A DNA stretch of 23,023 nucleotides, taken from assembly GCA_900555635.1 (NCBI GenBank), contig USLU01000083.1:1-23023 (forward strand). Reading direction: 5' to 3'. The notes under the pieces were generated by a model that ran no database searches, had not been told where the DNA came from, and saw only the letters and a program-made list of their open reading frames with translations. This stretch comes from an uncultured Bacteroides sp. Its GTDB lineage: Bacteria; Bacteroidota; Bacteroidia; Bacteroidales; Bacteroidaceae. This document shows, piece after piece, positions 1 to 7,429 of this stretch. Position 1 is the stretch's first letter. Each line of letters starts with the position of its first letter. Made by a program: the position numbers and the translations under genes.

Positions 1-79
1 GGTCTTCTCTTTTTTCATAGAAACATGATAACTAATACCCTCTCTTTAAATTCTTATTTTCTCTTATCTTATTCACTAA

Positions 80-2941
80 TTATTTATTTTCCATGAGCAT
101 TTCAACCGGCTGTCCATGCTGACAAGTTACCGTCAGTACGGTCTGGTCTCCCTGCTGTTCCAACCGGACATTTTCCATCGGGCTTGTCAATGTCCAATGC
201 CCTTTAAGCCGTATCTCCTTAGTAATAGGACGACTGGGTTCTTTCGTTGTATACGTCTTCTCTTCTATATTCAGATTCGGATCACAGACGCTTAAACGGA
301 TCCCCTTATCAGATTCTTTTGCATACATCACCATTGTTTCCGCAGGAATAGCCACGAACACTTTATCAGTGGCAGGCTGATAAGCTTCAAAAGCAGCATA
401 CGCCGTGATACCAGTCTTTTTATCATAAACAACGTGAGCAGTCTGATCCCGTTGCAACACCTCGTATGCAGGAGTTTTGCGCAGTTCGTCGAGATCGGAA
501 GCAGAAGGCTGTATCAATACCATATATTCATAAGTCCCCTCTTTCGGCGCCTTGCCATGTTCTATCCAGGCAGAAGAAAATTTTCCTTTGGTTATTTCAC
601 GCGTCTTTTCATGCCGTGATTCCTGTTCTGCCACCTGTGCGCGAACGGTTCCGTCCACTACATGATAATAATTGTCATAACCATCATGAAGCCAATAGTT
701 ATCCTCTCCTACTTTGGGCTCCTTACCATTATATTTTGTCTGGAAAAGAGTGGTTTCCGTAGGATAGTCCGCATTAGAGTTCGAGATACCTGTTCCCAGG
801 CAAACCATCCGGTTATCAAAACAGAATACGGATTTACGGGCTACAAAGTCCGGTGTGAAATTCTCATAATCCCGTTCTGTTAATTTCATAGCGAAGATTC
901 CATTTTTACCATCTAAAGAACTGCTTCCGGAGAAATTCTCTTTGGAGCGTGCCATAGTCGTTCCTTTCAATGGACTATCAAGCAAGTCGAAAGGCAAATG
1001 AATGGTAGTTGTACCCGGCAAACGGTTCCAGTCCCATCCCTCCTGCACAAAACCGCTTCCGGCACGTGACACGGGATTCCCTTTCCCCATAATCTGCACG
1101 GAGCCATAACTCTGATAACGTCCGTAACGGTTATCTTTCGTATAAATTTCAGAGCCCCATACGTCAGTGGTATACCCTTTCAATGTCACCATCCAGTCCG
1201 CACGACGGAAAATGCCTGCCGAACCATAGTTGTAAACGAAGAATCCCTGTGGAGCCTGTGCCGGTTGAATACCTTCCTTCTTGAAGAAACGCGCATTCGG
1301 AGTATCACTATTGCGTATCAGACGCAAATAGTCGGCAGCCAGACCGCGATCAAACGTATTTCCCTGACCGGACAAATCGCCGGATAAAGCGATATTGGCA
1401 AATGCTTCGATATCATCGCTTCCCATCTTCCCTCCAAAAGGATGACGACCACTGATTCCGATGCCCCATTCATAGAAATTGCAATAATTGCGCATAGCAA
1501 TAAAGGCTGATTTCATGTGTTTGCGCGCATCTTCGGTCAGTTCAAAACTTGTACCATTGGTAAATGCAATATATTCTCCTACCGTCGCAAGTACTCCAGT
1601 GGTATATCCCGGATAGAAACCGCCATGATGGAAAGTCGTACCGTCTACCTTTATACCACCGATCGTTCCCGGAGTATAACGCAAAGAAGAAGATAACCAA
1701 CGTGACAATCCGCTCAACGCTTGCGCCTGTTCTCTTGCATCGGGAAACATCATAGCGGAAATAAATTTCGCCATCAATAACGTATGCCAGGAATCCAACA
1801 ATTCATCACGTGTTGGAGAGCATGTCTGACGAGTTTCTTGCAGAGCCGCCCAAAAACGCAATGTGGAGAGATAAGCATCACGATGAGGATGTTTATAGAT
1901 AGCATCACGCATCAGCCAGGCAGTTGTATATATCTTACGTACCTGATAACCATAATGATGATTGGTGCCCATACCGCTACCATAGGCAAATCCCTGATCG
2001 ATAGCATAGTCGAATACGGTAAAGTAGTTTTTCTTTGATGTTTCGTTCTGGTTATAATAAGCATCATAGGCAAAACCGGAAAGCATCGTTTCAATATCGT
2101 TCCATGACATTTCTCCTTTCTTCTTGTCCTGTTCATCAGGAGTGACAATAGGAGTTCCTATAAATCCCGTCCCAGCGATGGATGGACTGATAGCCGCTTT
2201 CTCAAATGTTTTATAGGCAGCATTAATAGGCCCTTGCGGTGCCTTTTTCACTTCCAGAAAATCTGTCAAACGTTGTTCGATAGTCTTCAGTTCCTTCTTT
2301 TGTTCGCTTGTCAATTTAGAAGGCAGAGGAATATCATACGACTGTTGTTCCCATTTCCACACGAGACACCAATGCCACAGGTCACGATTAGACAGCCCAT
2401 TATTGGTAGGCAACTGCTGGTCGGGAGTGGTACGAAGATTCATTTTCTTTTCCGGAAAAATCAGACGGTCAAGAAAGATACGTCCCTTCCGTTGCGGGGC
2501 AACCAGGCGATAGGCTACAATCTTCTTATCTTTCTTGTCGCCCTGCATATACTCAAAAGAGATCCAGCAAGCCCGCCAACCTGCTGCCTGCAAACGATAA
2601 GAGAACCAGTAAGAGACTTCTCCCTCCTTATTCAGAAACTCAAAACGAATAGAATCCTGCTGCGGTTTCTCATTATAAATCCACAAGGTAATGCCGAACT
2701 GCTTCTCGTTTCTCGTATTCAACGATAAAGGAGCAATTTGAACATCCAGCGTAGAACCAGGCTGAAAGTCCCATTCCAGACTACTTTCACCCTCCTTGTA
2801 AAAAAGAGAAGAGATTTTCACTTCTCCCTTTCCGGAAACTTTAAATGCTTCGGGCACTTCTTCTTCAAATCCGATGAGTTGGGCGAAAGCTGAAGGAATG
2901 ATTCCCAAAAGGAATAATACTATAAAACAACTGTTTTTCAT
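80..2941 (-). CDS. PL8-family chondroitin sulfate ABC-type lyase, secreted
   Basis: This is a predicted polysaccharide lyase that cleaves chondroitin/dermatan-type glycosaminoglycans by beta-elimination, giving products with an unsaturated uronic acid. I chose the ATG at 2941 (953 aa), which gives a clean signal peptide (hydrophobic core, cleavage after SAFA, about residue 20); an in-frame TTG four codons upstream is less likely. An N-terminal beta-sandwich (about 25-165) precedes an alpha-helical toroid and C-terminal beta-sandwiches, the usual layout and length for chondroitinase ABC. The motif DGTTFHHGGFYPGY carries candidate catalytic H439 and Y446, followed by R499 (SGR) and E598 (SEIY). 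Their spacing of 7, 60 and 159 residues from the His is close to His501/Tyr508/Arg560/Glu653 of Proteus chondroitinase ABC I. It is the last gene of the GH88-sulfatase-lyase cluster. Exact substrate preference cannot be read from sequence. Confidence 0.88.
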   Translation of the reverse strand: MKNSCFIVLFLLGIIPSAFAQLIGFEEEVPEAFKVSGKGEVKISSLFYKEGESSLEWDFQPGSTLDVQIAPLSLNTRNEKQFGITLWIYNEKPQQDSIRFEFLNKEGEVSYWFSYRLQAAGWRACWISFEYMQGDKKDKKIVAYRLVAPQRKGRIFLDRLIFPEKKMNLRTTPDQQLPTNNGLSNRDLWHWCLVWKWEQQSYDIPLPSKLTSEQKKELKTIEQRLTDFLEVKKAPQGPINAAYKTFEKAAISPSIAGTGFIGTPIVTPDEQDKKKGEMSWNDIETMLSGFAYDAYYNQNETSKKNYFTVFDYAIDQGFAYGSGMGTNHHYGYQVRKIYTTAWLMRDAIYKHPHRDAYLSTLRFWAALQETRQTCSPTRDELLDSWHTLLMAKFISAMMFPDAREQAQALSGLSRWLSSSLRYTPGTIGGIKVDGTTFHHGGFYPGYTTGVLATVGEYIAFTNGTSFELTEDARKHMKSAFIAMRNYCNFYEWGIGISGRHPFGGKMGSDDIEAFANIALSGDLSGQGNTFDRGLAADYLRLIRNSDTPNARFFKKEGIQPAQAPQGFFVYNYGSAGIFRRADWMVTLKGYTTDVWGSEIYTKDNRYGRYQSYGSVQIMGKGNPVSRAGSGFVQEGWDWNRLPGTTTIHLPFDLLDSPLKGTTMARSKENFSGSSSLDGKNGIFAMKLTERDYENFTPDFVARKSVFCFDNRMVCLGTGISNSNADYPTETTLFQTKYNGKEPKVGEDNYWLHDGYDNYYHVVDGTVRAQVAEQESRHEKTREITKGKFSSAWIEHGKAPKEGTYEYMVLIQPSASDLDELRKTPAYEVLQRDQTAHVVYDKKTGITAYAAFEAYQPATDKVFVAIPAETMVMYAKESDKGIRLSVCDPNLNIEEKTYTTKEPSRPITKEIRLKGHWTLTSPMENVRLEQQGDQTVLTVTCQHGQPVEMLMENK

Positions 2942-3054
2942 TACTATTTTCAATTTAAACGCGGATGCGGATTAACACCTATTATTGTCGCAGAGATTTA
3001 CTCCTAAAATTGGCACTTATTTGCGTTAATCAGCGTTTTATAAATTACTAATCG
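2942..3054. repeat. Intergenic imperfect inverted repeat between lyase and sulfatase genes
   Basis: The 113-bp spacer holds a pair of arms. AAACGC plus GATTAAC (2957-2976, split by seven bases) faces GTTAATCAGCGTTT (3025-3038), which is its reverse complement apart from the insert. A transcript could fold into a long imperfect hairpin between the two genes. From memory, similar GCGGATTAAC-type sequences occur between genes in Bacteroides genomes; I could not verify this here. It could be an intergenic processing or attenuation element, or an inert repeat. Confidence 0.4.
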
Positions 3055-4605
3055 CTAATAAGGTATCCGATCCGACAGAATCTTTTCCGTATACCAAGGA
3101 TCATTAATTTCCTTCAACATAGCTCCCATTTCACCGCAAAGTTGTGCCACAATCTCCTTATTTTCTTCCAAAGGCAGGTTATGCAGTTGATATGGATCTT
3201 TTACATCATCGAATAAGAGGCTTTTCTTCAATTGCTTCGTATCACGGTCGATATATAACGCCAATGTATATTGAGCCGTCTTGATACCTCTTGAAGAAGG
3301 GAAGTAAGTCTGCACCAATCCATTTTCATCTTTATCGCCATCTACATTCTGAATATACAGTGCACCTGTAGGACGAACAATTTCAGCCTTTTCATCGAAG
3401 AAAAGAGGAGCGAAATTACGTCCCTGCACTTCCGCCGGAATAGAATCACCCAATCCGCACAAGCCAAGCACCGTAGGCATAATATCAGGAGCGGAGAGCA
3501 ATAAATCATCTACCCTCGGCTGAATCTTACCGGGAAAACGAACCAGGAACGGAATATTCATGGATTCAGAATAAGGGGAATTCTTCGGATCATCAGTGCG
3601 CTGGCTACACATCGTCTCACCATGATCGGAAGCAAAGATTACGACTGTATTCTTATCCAATCCCAATTCTTTCAATGTCGTCAAAATCTGTCCGAAAGCA
3701 CGGTCTACTCCGGTAACGGAAGCGAAATAATAACGTGCAGACTCCGCTTTCTTCATCTTCAAATCGACATTCGGACGAATCAACAGACTATCCAGAGGCT
3801 GATCTTTATAAAGATTAAAATCCTGCTCTTCACAGTCATTCAAGGAGCGATACGGGCTGTGAGGAGGATTCATACCCACCATTATGAAGAAAGGTTTCTT
3901 GGTATCACGTACGTTACCGTCATTTTTCAGATAAGAAATGACTTTGCCTGATTCGTGCAAAGGTGACCATTCCTTCGGATCGTGTCTCTTACCATCCGTA
4001 TCCCAATAATGCGGGTTCTTGTGTTCGTCAAATGTTCCGTAAGAATACCAGTAGTTAAAGCCGTGCCGGCGTTCTTTCGGTGTATAGGCATCCCATGCCG
4101 GACGTTTTTCTTCCACATACTGTCCCGGATGTTCGGGATCGTTCGGAGTCGGGAAGTCAGCGTGAAGTTTACCAAAATAAGCACAGTCATAACCTGCTTT
4201 GCTGAACACATCACCGATACATTCCGCATCCTCGCGTAAGGAACTGATCGGACGTGTAGAATTGCAATTCAATGGTACACCGCTTTTGTTCGGATACATA
4301 CCGGTCAGTAACATTCCACGATGAGGGCTACTCAACGGGCAGTTACTCTGTGCAGACGACAAGACCATAGATTCACGTGCAAAGGCATCCAGATTAGGAG
4401 TATGCACGGGGTCTCCTTCAAAGTTTACTTTATCCCGGAATCCGTCCTGCCTCCAGAAGCCCATCGCCTGGTTACGGTATTGATCGGGAAATACATAGAT
4501 TATATTAGGATGCTCCGCTTGTTGGGACGCTTGTTTCGGAGCCTTGCAACCTTGTGCGGCAAACAGCGTCAAGCCTCCTACAAGAAGGTTTATAGGTTTA
4601 TTCAT
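3055..4605 (-). CDS. Serine-type sulfatase of the S1 (formylglycine) family, predicted lipoprotein
   Basis: This 516-aa arylsulfatase-type enzyme probably removes O-sulfate from chondroitin/dermatan sulfate or its oligosaccharides. The S-x-P-x-R signature is at S92-S93-P94-H95-R96, so the residue to be oxidised to formylglycine is Ser92. Serine-type sulfatases need an anaerobic sulfatase-maturating radical-SAM enzyme, which is not in this window. Other S1 landmarks are the PDQYR metal-site stretch (D41), YFGKLH (K146, H148), NPPHS (246-250) and ASDHGE (D327, H328). The N-terminus is short and hydrophobic with Cys20 in AAQGC, an imperfect lipobox, so lipidation is likely but not certain. It sits between the GH88 and PL8 genes, as does BT3349 in B. 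thetaiotaomicron, which is described as a chondroitin 4-O-endosulfatase. The same position specificity is inferred from synteny, not shown. Confidence 0.88.
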   Translation of the reverse strand: MNKPINLLVGGLTLFAAQGCKAPKQASQQAEHPNIIYVFPDQYRNQAMGFWRQDGFRDKVNFEGDPVHTPNLDAFARESMVLSSAQSNCPLSSPHRGMLLTGMYPNKSGVPLNCNSTRPISSLREDAECIGDVFSKAGYDCAYFGKLHADFPTPNDPEHPGQYVEEKRPAWDAYTPKERRHGFNYWYSYGTFDEHKNPHYWDTDGKRHDPKEWSPLHESGKVISYLKNDGNVRDTKKPFFIMVGMNPPHSPYRSLNDCEEQDFNLYKDQPLDSLLIRPNVDLKMKKAESARYYFASVTGVDRAFGQILTTLKELGLDKNTVVIFASDHGETMCSQRTDDPKNSPYSESMNIPFLVRFPGKIQPRVDDLLLSAPDIMPTVLGLCGLGDSIPAEVQGRNFAPLFFDEKAEIVRPTGALYIQNVDGDKDENGLVQTYFPSSRGIKTAQYTLALYIDRDTKQLKKSLLFDDVKDPYQLHNLPLEENKEIVAQLCGEMGAMLKEINDPWYTEKILSDRIPY

Positions 4606-4757
4606 GATGATTTATGATAAATGATTAAAAACAGGTAAATGACAAACGGTCAATAGAAAGTTATAGACAGCAAGTAGCGAATGATAAACGGTAAACATGT
4701 TCCGTCAGAATCCGCTAAGCATTCACCGTTCACTGTTTACCGTTCATTATCTATTTC
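4606..4757. repeat. Short AT-rich degenerate repeats with an inverted pair (AACGGTAAAC / GTTTACCGTT)
   Basis: The spacer between the GH88 and sulfatase genes is made of variants of one short motif: AAACGGTCAA near 4644, AAACGGTAAAC at 4686-4696, CACCGTTCACTG near 4724-4735 and GTTTACCGTT at 4735-4744. The last is an exact 10-bp reverse complement of 4687-4696, so a stem with a 38-nt loop is possible. Several copies of TGATAAA/AATGAT lie between them. This looks like a small expanding intergenic repeat. I see no ORF or promoter box in it. Confidence 0.4.
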
Positions 4758-5960
4758 TTATTTCTTTTCCAAATCTCTTTTACGCATCAGTCCTTCCAGG
4801 AAGTAATAGTCAGCATAGTTCAGAGGAACGTCAATTTCCTGACCGTGAGGAATACTGCCAACCGAATGCATCAGAATAAAGTTTCCATTTGTTCCAACTT
4901 CTGCGCGATAAGCAGGTGAGCCCAAACTTTCCATTATCTTATCAGCCGTTTCCTTGTAGTGGTTGCCCGGCAGATAGCCATCCAGTTCATAAAGGGCAGA
5001 GGCTGTACAAGCTGCTGCAGAAGCATCGCGCGGTTCGTTCTGAATATTCGGAGCATCATAATCCCAGTATGGTACGAGGTCTTCCGGCAGGTTCTTATTA
5101 TTAAAAATGAAGTTATAGACCTTTTGTGCCTGGTCGAGATATTTCTTGTCTTTGGTATAGCGATAGCAGGTAGTATATCCATACAGAGCCCATGCTTGTC
5201 CGCGAGCCCAAGCCGATTCGTCGGCATATCCCTGTGCAGTTTGTCTCTTACGCACTTCTCCTGTCTCCGGATCGTAATCTACCACATGGTAGCAGCTGTT
5301 GTCCGGACGGAAGTGGTGAGCCATTGTTGTATCAGCATGTTTCACTGCAATATTGTAGAAAGTAGAATCTCCGGAAAGAGCTGTTGCTTCAAATAAGAGT
5401 TCGAGATTCATCATATTATCAATAATCACCGGACATTTCCATCCCCGTGTTCCCTGCCAACCTTTATCGGCATCCCATGACTGGATAACGCCTGCATTCG
5501 GACGAAAACGAGTGGACAATGATTTGGCAGCTTCTATAATGACGTCTTTGTACTCTTTCTTATCTGCCATGCGATAGCCGTTCAGATAACTGCAACCGAT
5601 CATGAAGCCTACATCATGATGCCATTTCAGATATTTCACAGAATCAAGAGCTTCTGTGTATTTCTCAGCCAGCGGCAACCATTTCTTATCACCCGTCAGA
5701 TTATAAGTCAACCATATACTACCGGGAAAGAAACCGGAGCACCAGTCTTCCATCGGTATGTAAGAGATACTCCCATCTTCGTTGATTGTTCTCGGATTCA
5801 AGATTTTACCGGACTTCTCGATAATGTCCGTCTGGATTGTGTTCTGTGCCACAGCGTTGTCGATGTTGTCCTGAATAAAGTCTACTTCAACCTTTTTTTG
5901 TCCACCGCAACTCGTTAAGATCAAAAGGGAAACTCCTAATGCGCTAAGAATTGTTTTCAT
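4758..5960 (-). CDS. GH88 unsaturated glucuronyl hydrolase, lipoprotein
   Basis: This enzyme hydrolyses the unsaturated hexuronic acid left at the non-reducing end by the lyase, releasing a sugar that rearranges to a keto acid. The start is set at 5960 because translation from there begins with a textbook lipoprotein signal, ...LLILTSC with Cys18 in an LTSC lipobox; a longer in-frame reading upstream would run through the promoter. The 400-aa length fits GH88. The (alpha/alpha)6-barrel landmarks are HHDVGF (H114-F119, with D116) and IIDNMMNLELL (D181). These two Asp correspond to the catalytic pair known as Asp88 and Asp149 in the Bacillus enzyme. Further conserved-looking stretches are SGFFPGS (75-81) and ESAWARGQAWALYGY. 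It is the first gene of the minus-strand cluster and divergent from the ECF sigma gene. Confidence 0.9.
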   Translation of the reverse strand: MKTILSALGVSLLILTSCGGQKKVEVDFIQDNIDNAVAQNTIQTDIIEKSGKILNPRTINEDGSISYIPMEDWCSGFFPGSIWLTYNLTGDKKWLPLAEKYTEALDSVKYLKWHHDVGFMIGCSYLNGYRMADKKEYKDVIIEAAKSLSTRFRPNAGVIQSWDADKGWQGTRGWKCPVIIDNMMNLELLFEATALSGDSTFYNIAVKHADTTMAHHFRPDNSCYHVVDYDPETGEVRKRQTAQGYADESAWARGQAWALYGYTTCYRYTKDKKYLDQAQKVYNFIFNNKNLPEDLVPYWDYDAPNIQNEPRDASAAACTASALYELDGYLPGNHYKETADKIMESLGSPAYRAEVGTNGNFILMHSVGSIPHGQEIDVPLNYADYYFLEGLMRKRDLEKK

Positions 5961-6001
5961 AATACATGGATTATTTGTTAAGTGATTAATTTTCTTAATG
6001 G

Positions 6002-6009
6002 CAAAAGTA
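6002..6009 (-). promoter_or_regulatory. Predicted -7 box for the GH88-sulfatase-lyase cluster
   Basis: Read on the minus strand this is TACTTTTG, an exact match to the Bacteroides -7 consensus TAnnTTTG. It lies about 40 bases upstream of the GH88 ATG, a plausible distance for a leader of roughly 30-35 nt. A TTTG lies about 25 bases further upstream, longer than the usual spacing to a -33 box, so that part is weak. Confidence 0.45.
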
Positions 6010-6392
6010 GTGCATTTAAATAGAATTGACCGACCCAAATAATCCAAATGAGGAACTATTTTGGTACATTTTACTGAAAAAATTATTTGCACAAGCATTT
6101 CCAAAGACTTTCCAGCTCAGTTTGGCCGTCTTAACACAACTGGCCCAACAAATTAGTCAGCACAGTATTTATTATCTCAAAACTCATTCATTAAATTCAT
6201 TTCTATTCATTGTTATTAAAGATATAAAACTATATTCTACCGCTATAAAACCAGTGTAAACTCGAAGTTTAAATGACAACAACACCTTATTTCAAGTACA
6301 TTACAGATAGCTTCTTTCACGCCAAAAGGCAATACTTAACCTTTTTTAATCCTATAAGAAGCCAATAAGACATCGTTTATAGGAAATTAGTG

Positions 6393-6400
6393 TATATTTG
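6393..6400 (+). promoter_or_regulatory. Predicted -7 box for the ECF sigma gene (TATATTTG)
   Basis: TATATTTG matches TAnnTTTG exactly and ends 21 bases before the ATG at 6422, giving a predicted leader of about 15 nt. It also decides the start codon: an in-frame TTG at 6398 lies inside the box and cannot be the start if this promoter is used. The box implies that the sigma gene itself is read by the housekeeping sigma factor. Confidence 0.5.
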
Positions 6401-6421
6401 CAGAGCATAACTATAAAACGC

Positions 6422-6991
6422 ATGTTCAATAAAAACAATTACACCAACAATTTCAACCAATTTTTCATTGACTATCAACGCCGCTTCATTCATTTTGCCT
6501 CTACGTACGTGCATGATGAAGCCGTGGCCGAGGACTTTGTCATTGAATCAATTATGTATTATTGGGAAAACAAGGAACGACTGCCTTCAGACATAAACAT
6601 ACCAGCTTATGTTTTGACTGTCTTGAAGCATAAATGTATAGATTATCTTCGAAATCAACAGGTTCGTCAAATGGCTTCCGATAAAATCTTTCAAATCTAC
6701 TCTTGGGAGTTATCTAATAGAATCGCAACTCTAGAAGAACTTGAACCTAATGAAATTTTCACAGCTGAGATTCAAGAAATCGTAAATAGAACCTTAGAAA
6801 CTTTACCGGAGCAAACCAGACGTATTTTTGCCATGAGTCGATACGAAAACAAATCCCACAAAGAAATAGCAGACCTATTGAACATGACAACAAAAGGCGT
6901 CGAATATCATATAAACAAAGCCACAAAAGTTCTACGAATAGCTTTAAAAGACTATTTGCCAACAACGCTACTTCTTTTTTTCTTAAACTAG
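6422..6991 (+). CDS. ECF sigma-70 factor (FecI-like) of the PUL
   Basis: This 189-aa RNA polymerase sigma factor would direct transcription of the locus when freed or activated by its FecR partner. Region 2 spans about residues 15-80, including the DEAVAEDFVIESIMYYWENK helix and the AYVLTVLKHKCIDYLRNQ stretch. Region 4 spans about 126-172, with LPEQTRRIFAMSRYENKSHKEIA followed by a helix-turn-helix ending in GVEYHINKATKVLR. No region 3 is present, as is normal for ECF factors. The ATG at 6422 is preferred over an in-frame TTG at 6398 that lies in the promoter. Usually the anti-sigma gene follows immediately; here 438 bp and a TIG/NHL gene intervene. The very C-terminus (TTLLLFFLN) is unusually hydrophobic. 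Confidence 0.9.
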   Translation: MFNKNNYTNNFNQFFIDYQRRFIHFASTYVHDEAVAEDFVIESIMYYWENKERLPSDINIPAYVLTVLKHKCIDYLRNQQVRQMASDKIFQIYSWELSNRIATLEELEPNEIFTAEIQEIVNRTLETLPEQTRRIFAMSRYENKSHKEIADLLNMTTKGVEYHINKATKVLRIALKDYLPTTLLLFFLN

Positions 6992-7202
6992 AAAACCGCT
7001 ACAACTCCAATCATACTTTTTCACTTCCCATGTATCCTATATTCTAGAACCAAAACCTTTTGATCAATAAAAGCACAAAAACGTAAGTATGATATGACAA
7101 ACATCCACATGGTTTCCTCTCCGCACGAAAAAGGTGCTGCAAGCCGGAATGAAAGAAAAAACACAAATACTTAAAAGAAGAATCTAAAAAAAACACTTTC
7201 TT

Positions 7203-7240
7203 ACTAGGGATAAACTTACTCTGTTCGTTATTACTATAAA
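7203..7240 (+). promoter_or_regulatory. Candidate ECF-sigma promoter, copy 1 (upstream of TIG/NHL gene)
   Basis: ACTAGGGATAAAC (7203-7215) is identical to 9048-9060 in front of fecR. The next 25 bases match at 18 positions without gaps, giving 31 of 38 overall. The layout GGGATAAAC, nine bases, then TCGTTAT looks like a -35/-10 pair with ECF-like spacing and unlike the housekeeping TAnnTTTG box. I infer that it is read by the sigma factor encoded just upstream. It would give the TIG/NHL gene a leader of roughly 180 nt. Alternatives are an activator site or a passive duplication. Confidence 0.5.
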
Positions 7241-7262
7241 TACATCAAAAAATAAAGTATTT

Positions 7263-7361
7263 ATGAATAAGACCTTACTCTATTATTTTCGCAATGAAAG
7301 AGCCACCATATATGCGAACATGAAAAATGGAAAACACAGCTATTTATATTCGCAAAAGTGA
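7263..7361 (+). pseudogene. 32-codon ORF resembling the FecR N-terminus (possible fecR remnant or leader peptide)
   Basis: This small ORF starts 23 bases after promoter-like copy 1, much as fecR starts 9 bases after copy 2. Its start, MNKTLLYYFRNERATI, can be aligned without gaps to the FecR start MDKNSLYRFFEGQASI (M, K, L, Y, F, A and I identical, with D/N, N/T and S/T similar). After that the similarity fades, apart from a shared MK. By hand the first 48 bases share about 56 percent identity, which is weak on its own; the matching promoter context is what makes it interesting. It may be a decayed fecR fragment, a translated leader peptide, or chance. Confidence 0.3.
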
Positions 7362-7429
7362 AGAGCGTTCTTACTCAACCTATATAATTTGTATTTATAA
7401 ACACTTTTATTCATCTAATCAAATTTATT

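Larger units (their letters stand above)
5961..6421. other. Divergent intergenic region between GH88 and ECF sigma genes
   Basis: This 461-bp AT-rich stretch separates two outward-facing transcripts. It holds one TAnnTTTG-type -7 box for each direction, near the two ends (6002-6009 minus; 6393-6400 plus). I find no convincing ORF, RNA gene or clear operator palindrome in between. The central part is the natural place for binding sites of an unseen regulator of the chondroitin cluster. Confidence 0.5.
6992..7429. other. 438-bp intergenic region with promoter-like repeat and possible fecR remnant
   Basis: This gap separates the sigma gene from the TIG/NHL gene. Its first half is A-rich with no gene; ATCATACTT (7010-7018) and AAGTATGAT (7085-7093) form a 9-bp inverted pair with a long loop, a weak hairpin at best. 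Its second half holds the 38-bp promoter-like repeat at 7203-7240 and a 32-codon ORF at 7263-7361, both listed separately. About 70 bp of AT-rich leader follow before the TIG/NHL start. Confidence 0.5.

Noticed and set aside
2234..2728. 164-codon plus-strand ORF inside the lyase gene
   Set aside because: It lies antisense to a well-supported PL8 gene, and its translation has no recognisable domain or signal.
4606..4757. CRISPR array
   Set aside because: The repeats are short, degenerate and not evenly spaced, and no cas genes are nearby.
5961..6104. 48-residue N-terminal extension of the GH88 protein
   Set aside because: It would place a lipoprotein signal in mid-protein and run through the predicted promoter; the ATG at 5960 starts directly at the signal peptide.
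6398..6421. Eight-codon N-terminal extension of the sigma gene from a TTG start
   Set aside because: The TTG lies inside a TAnnTTTG promoter box and the extension lacks family similarity; the ATG at 6422 fits better.
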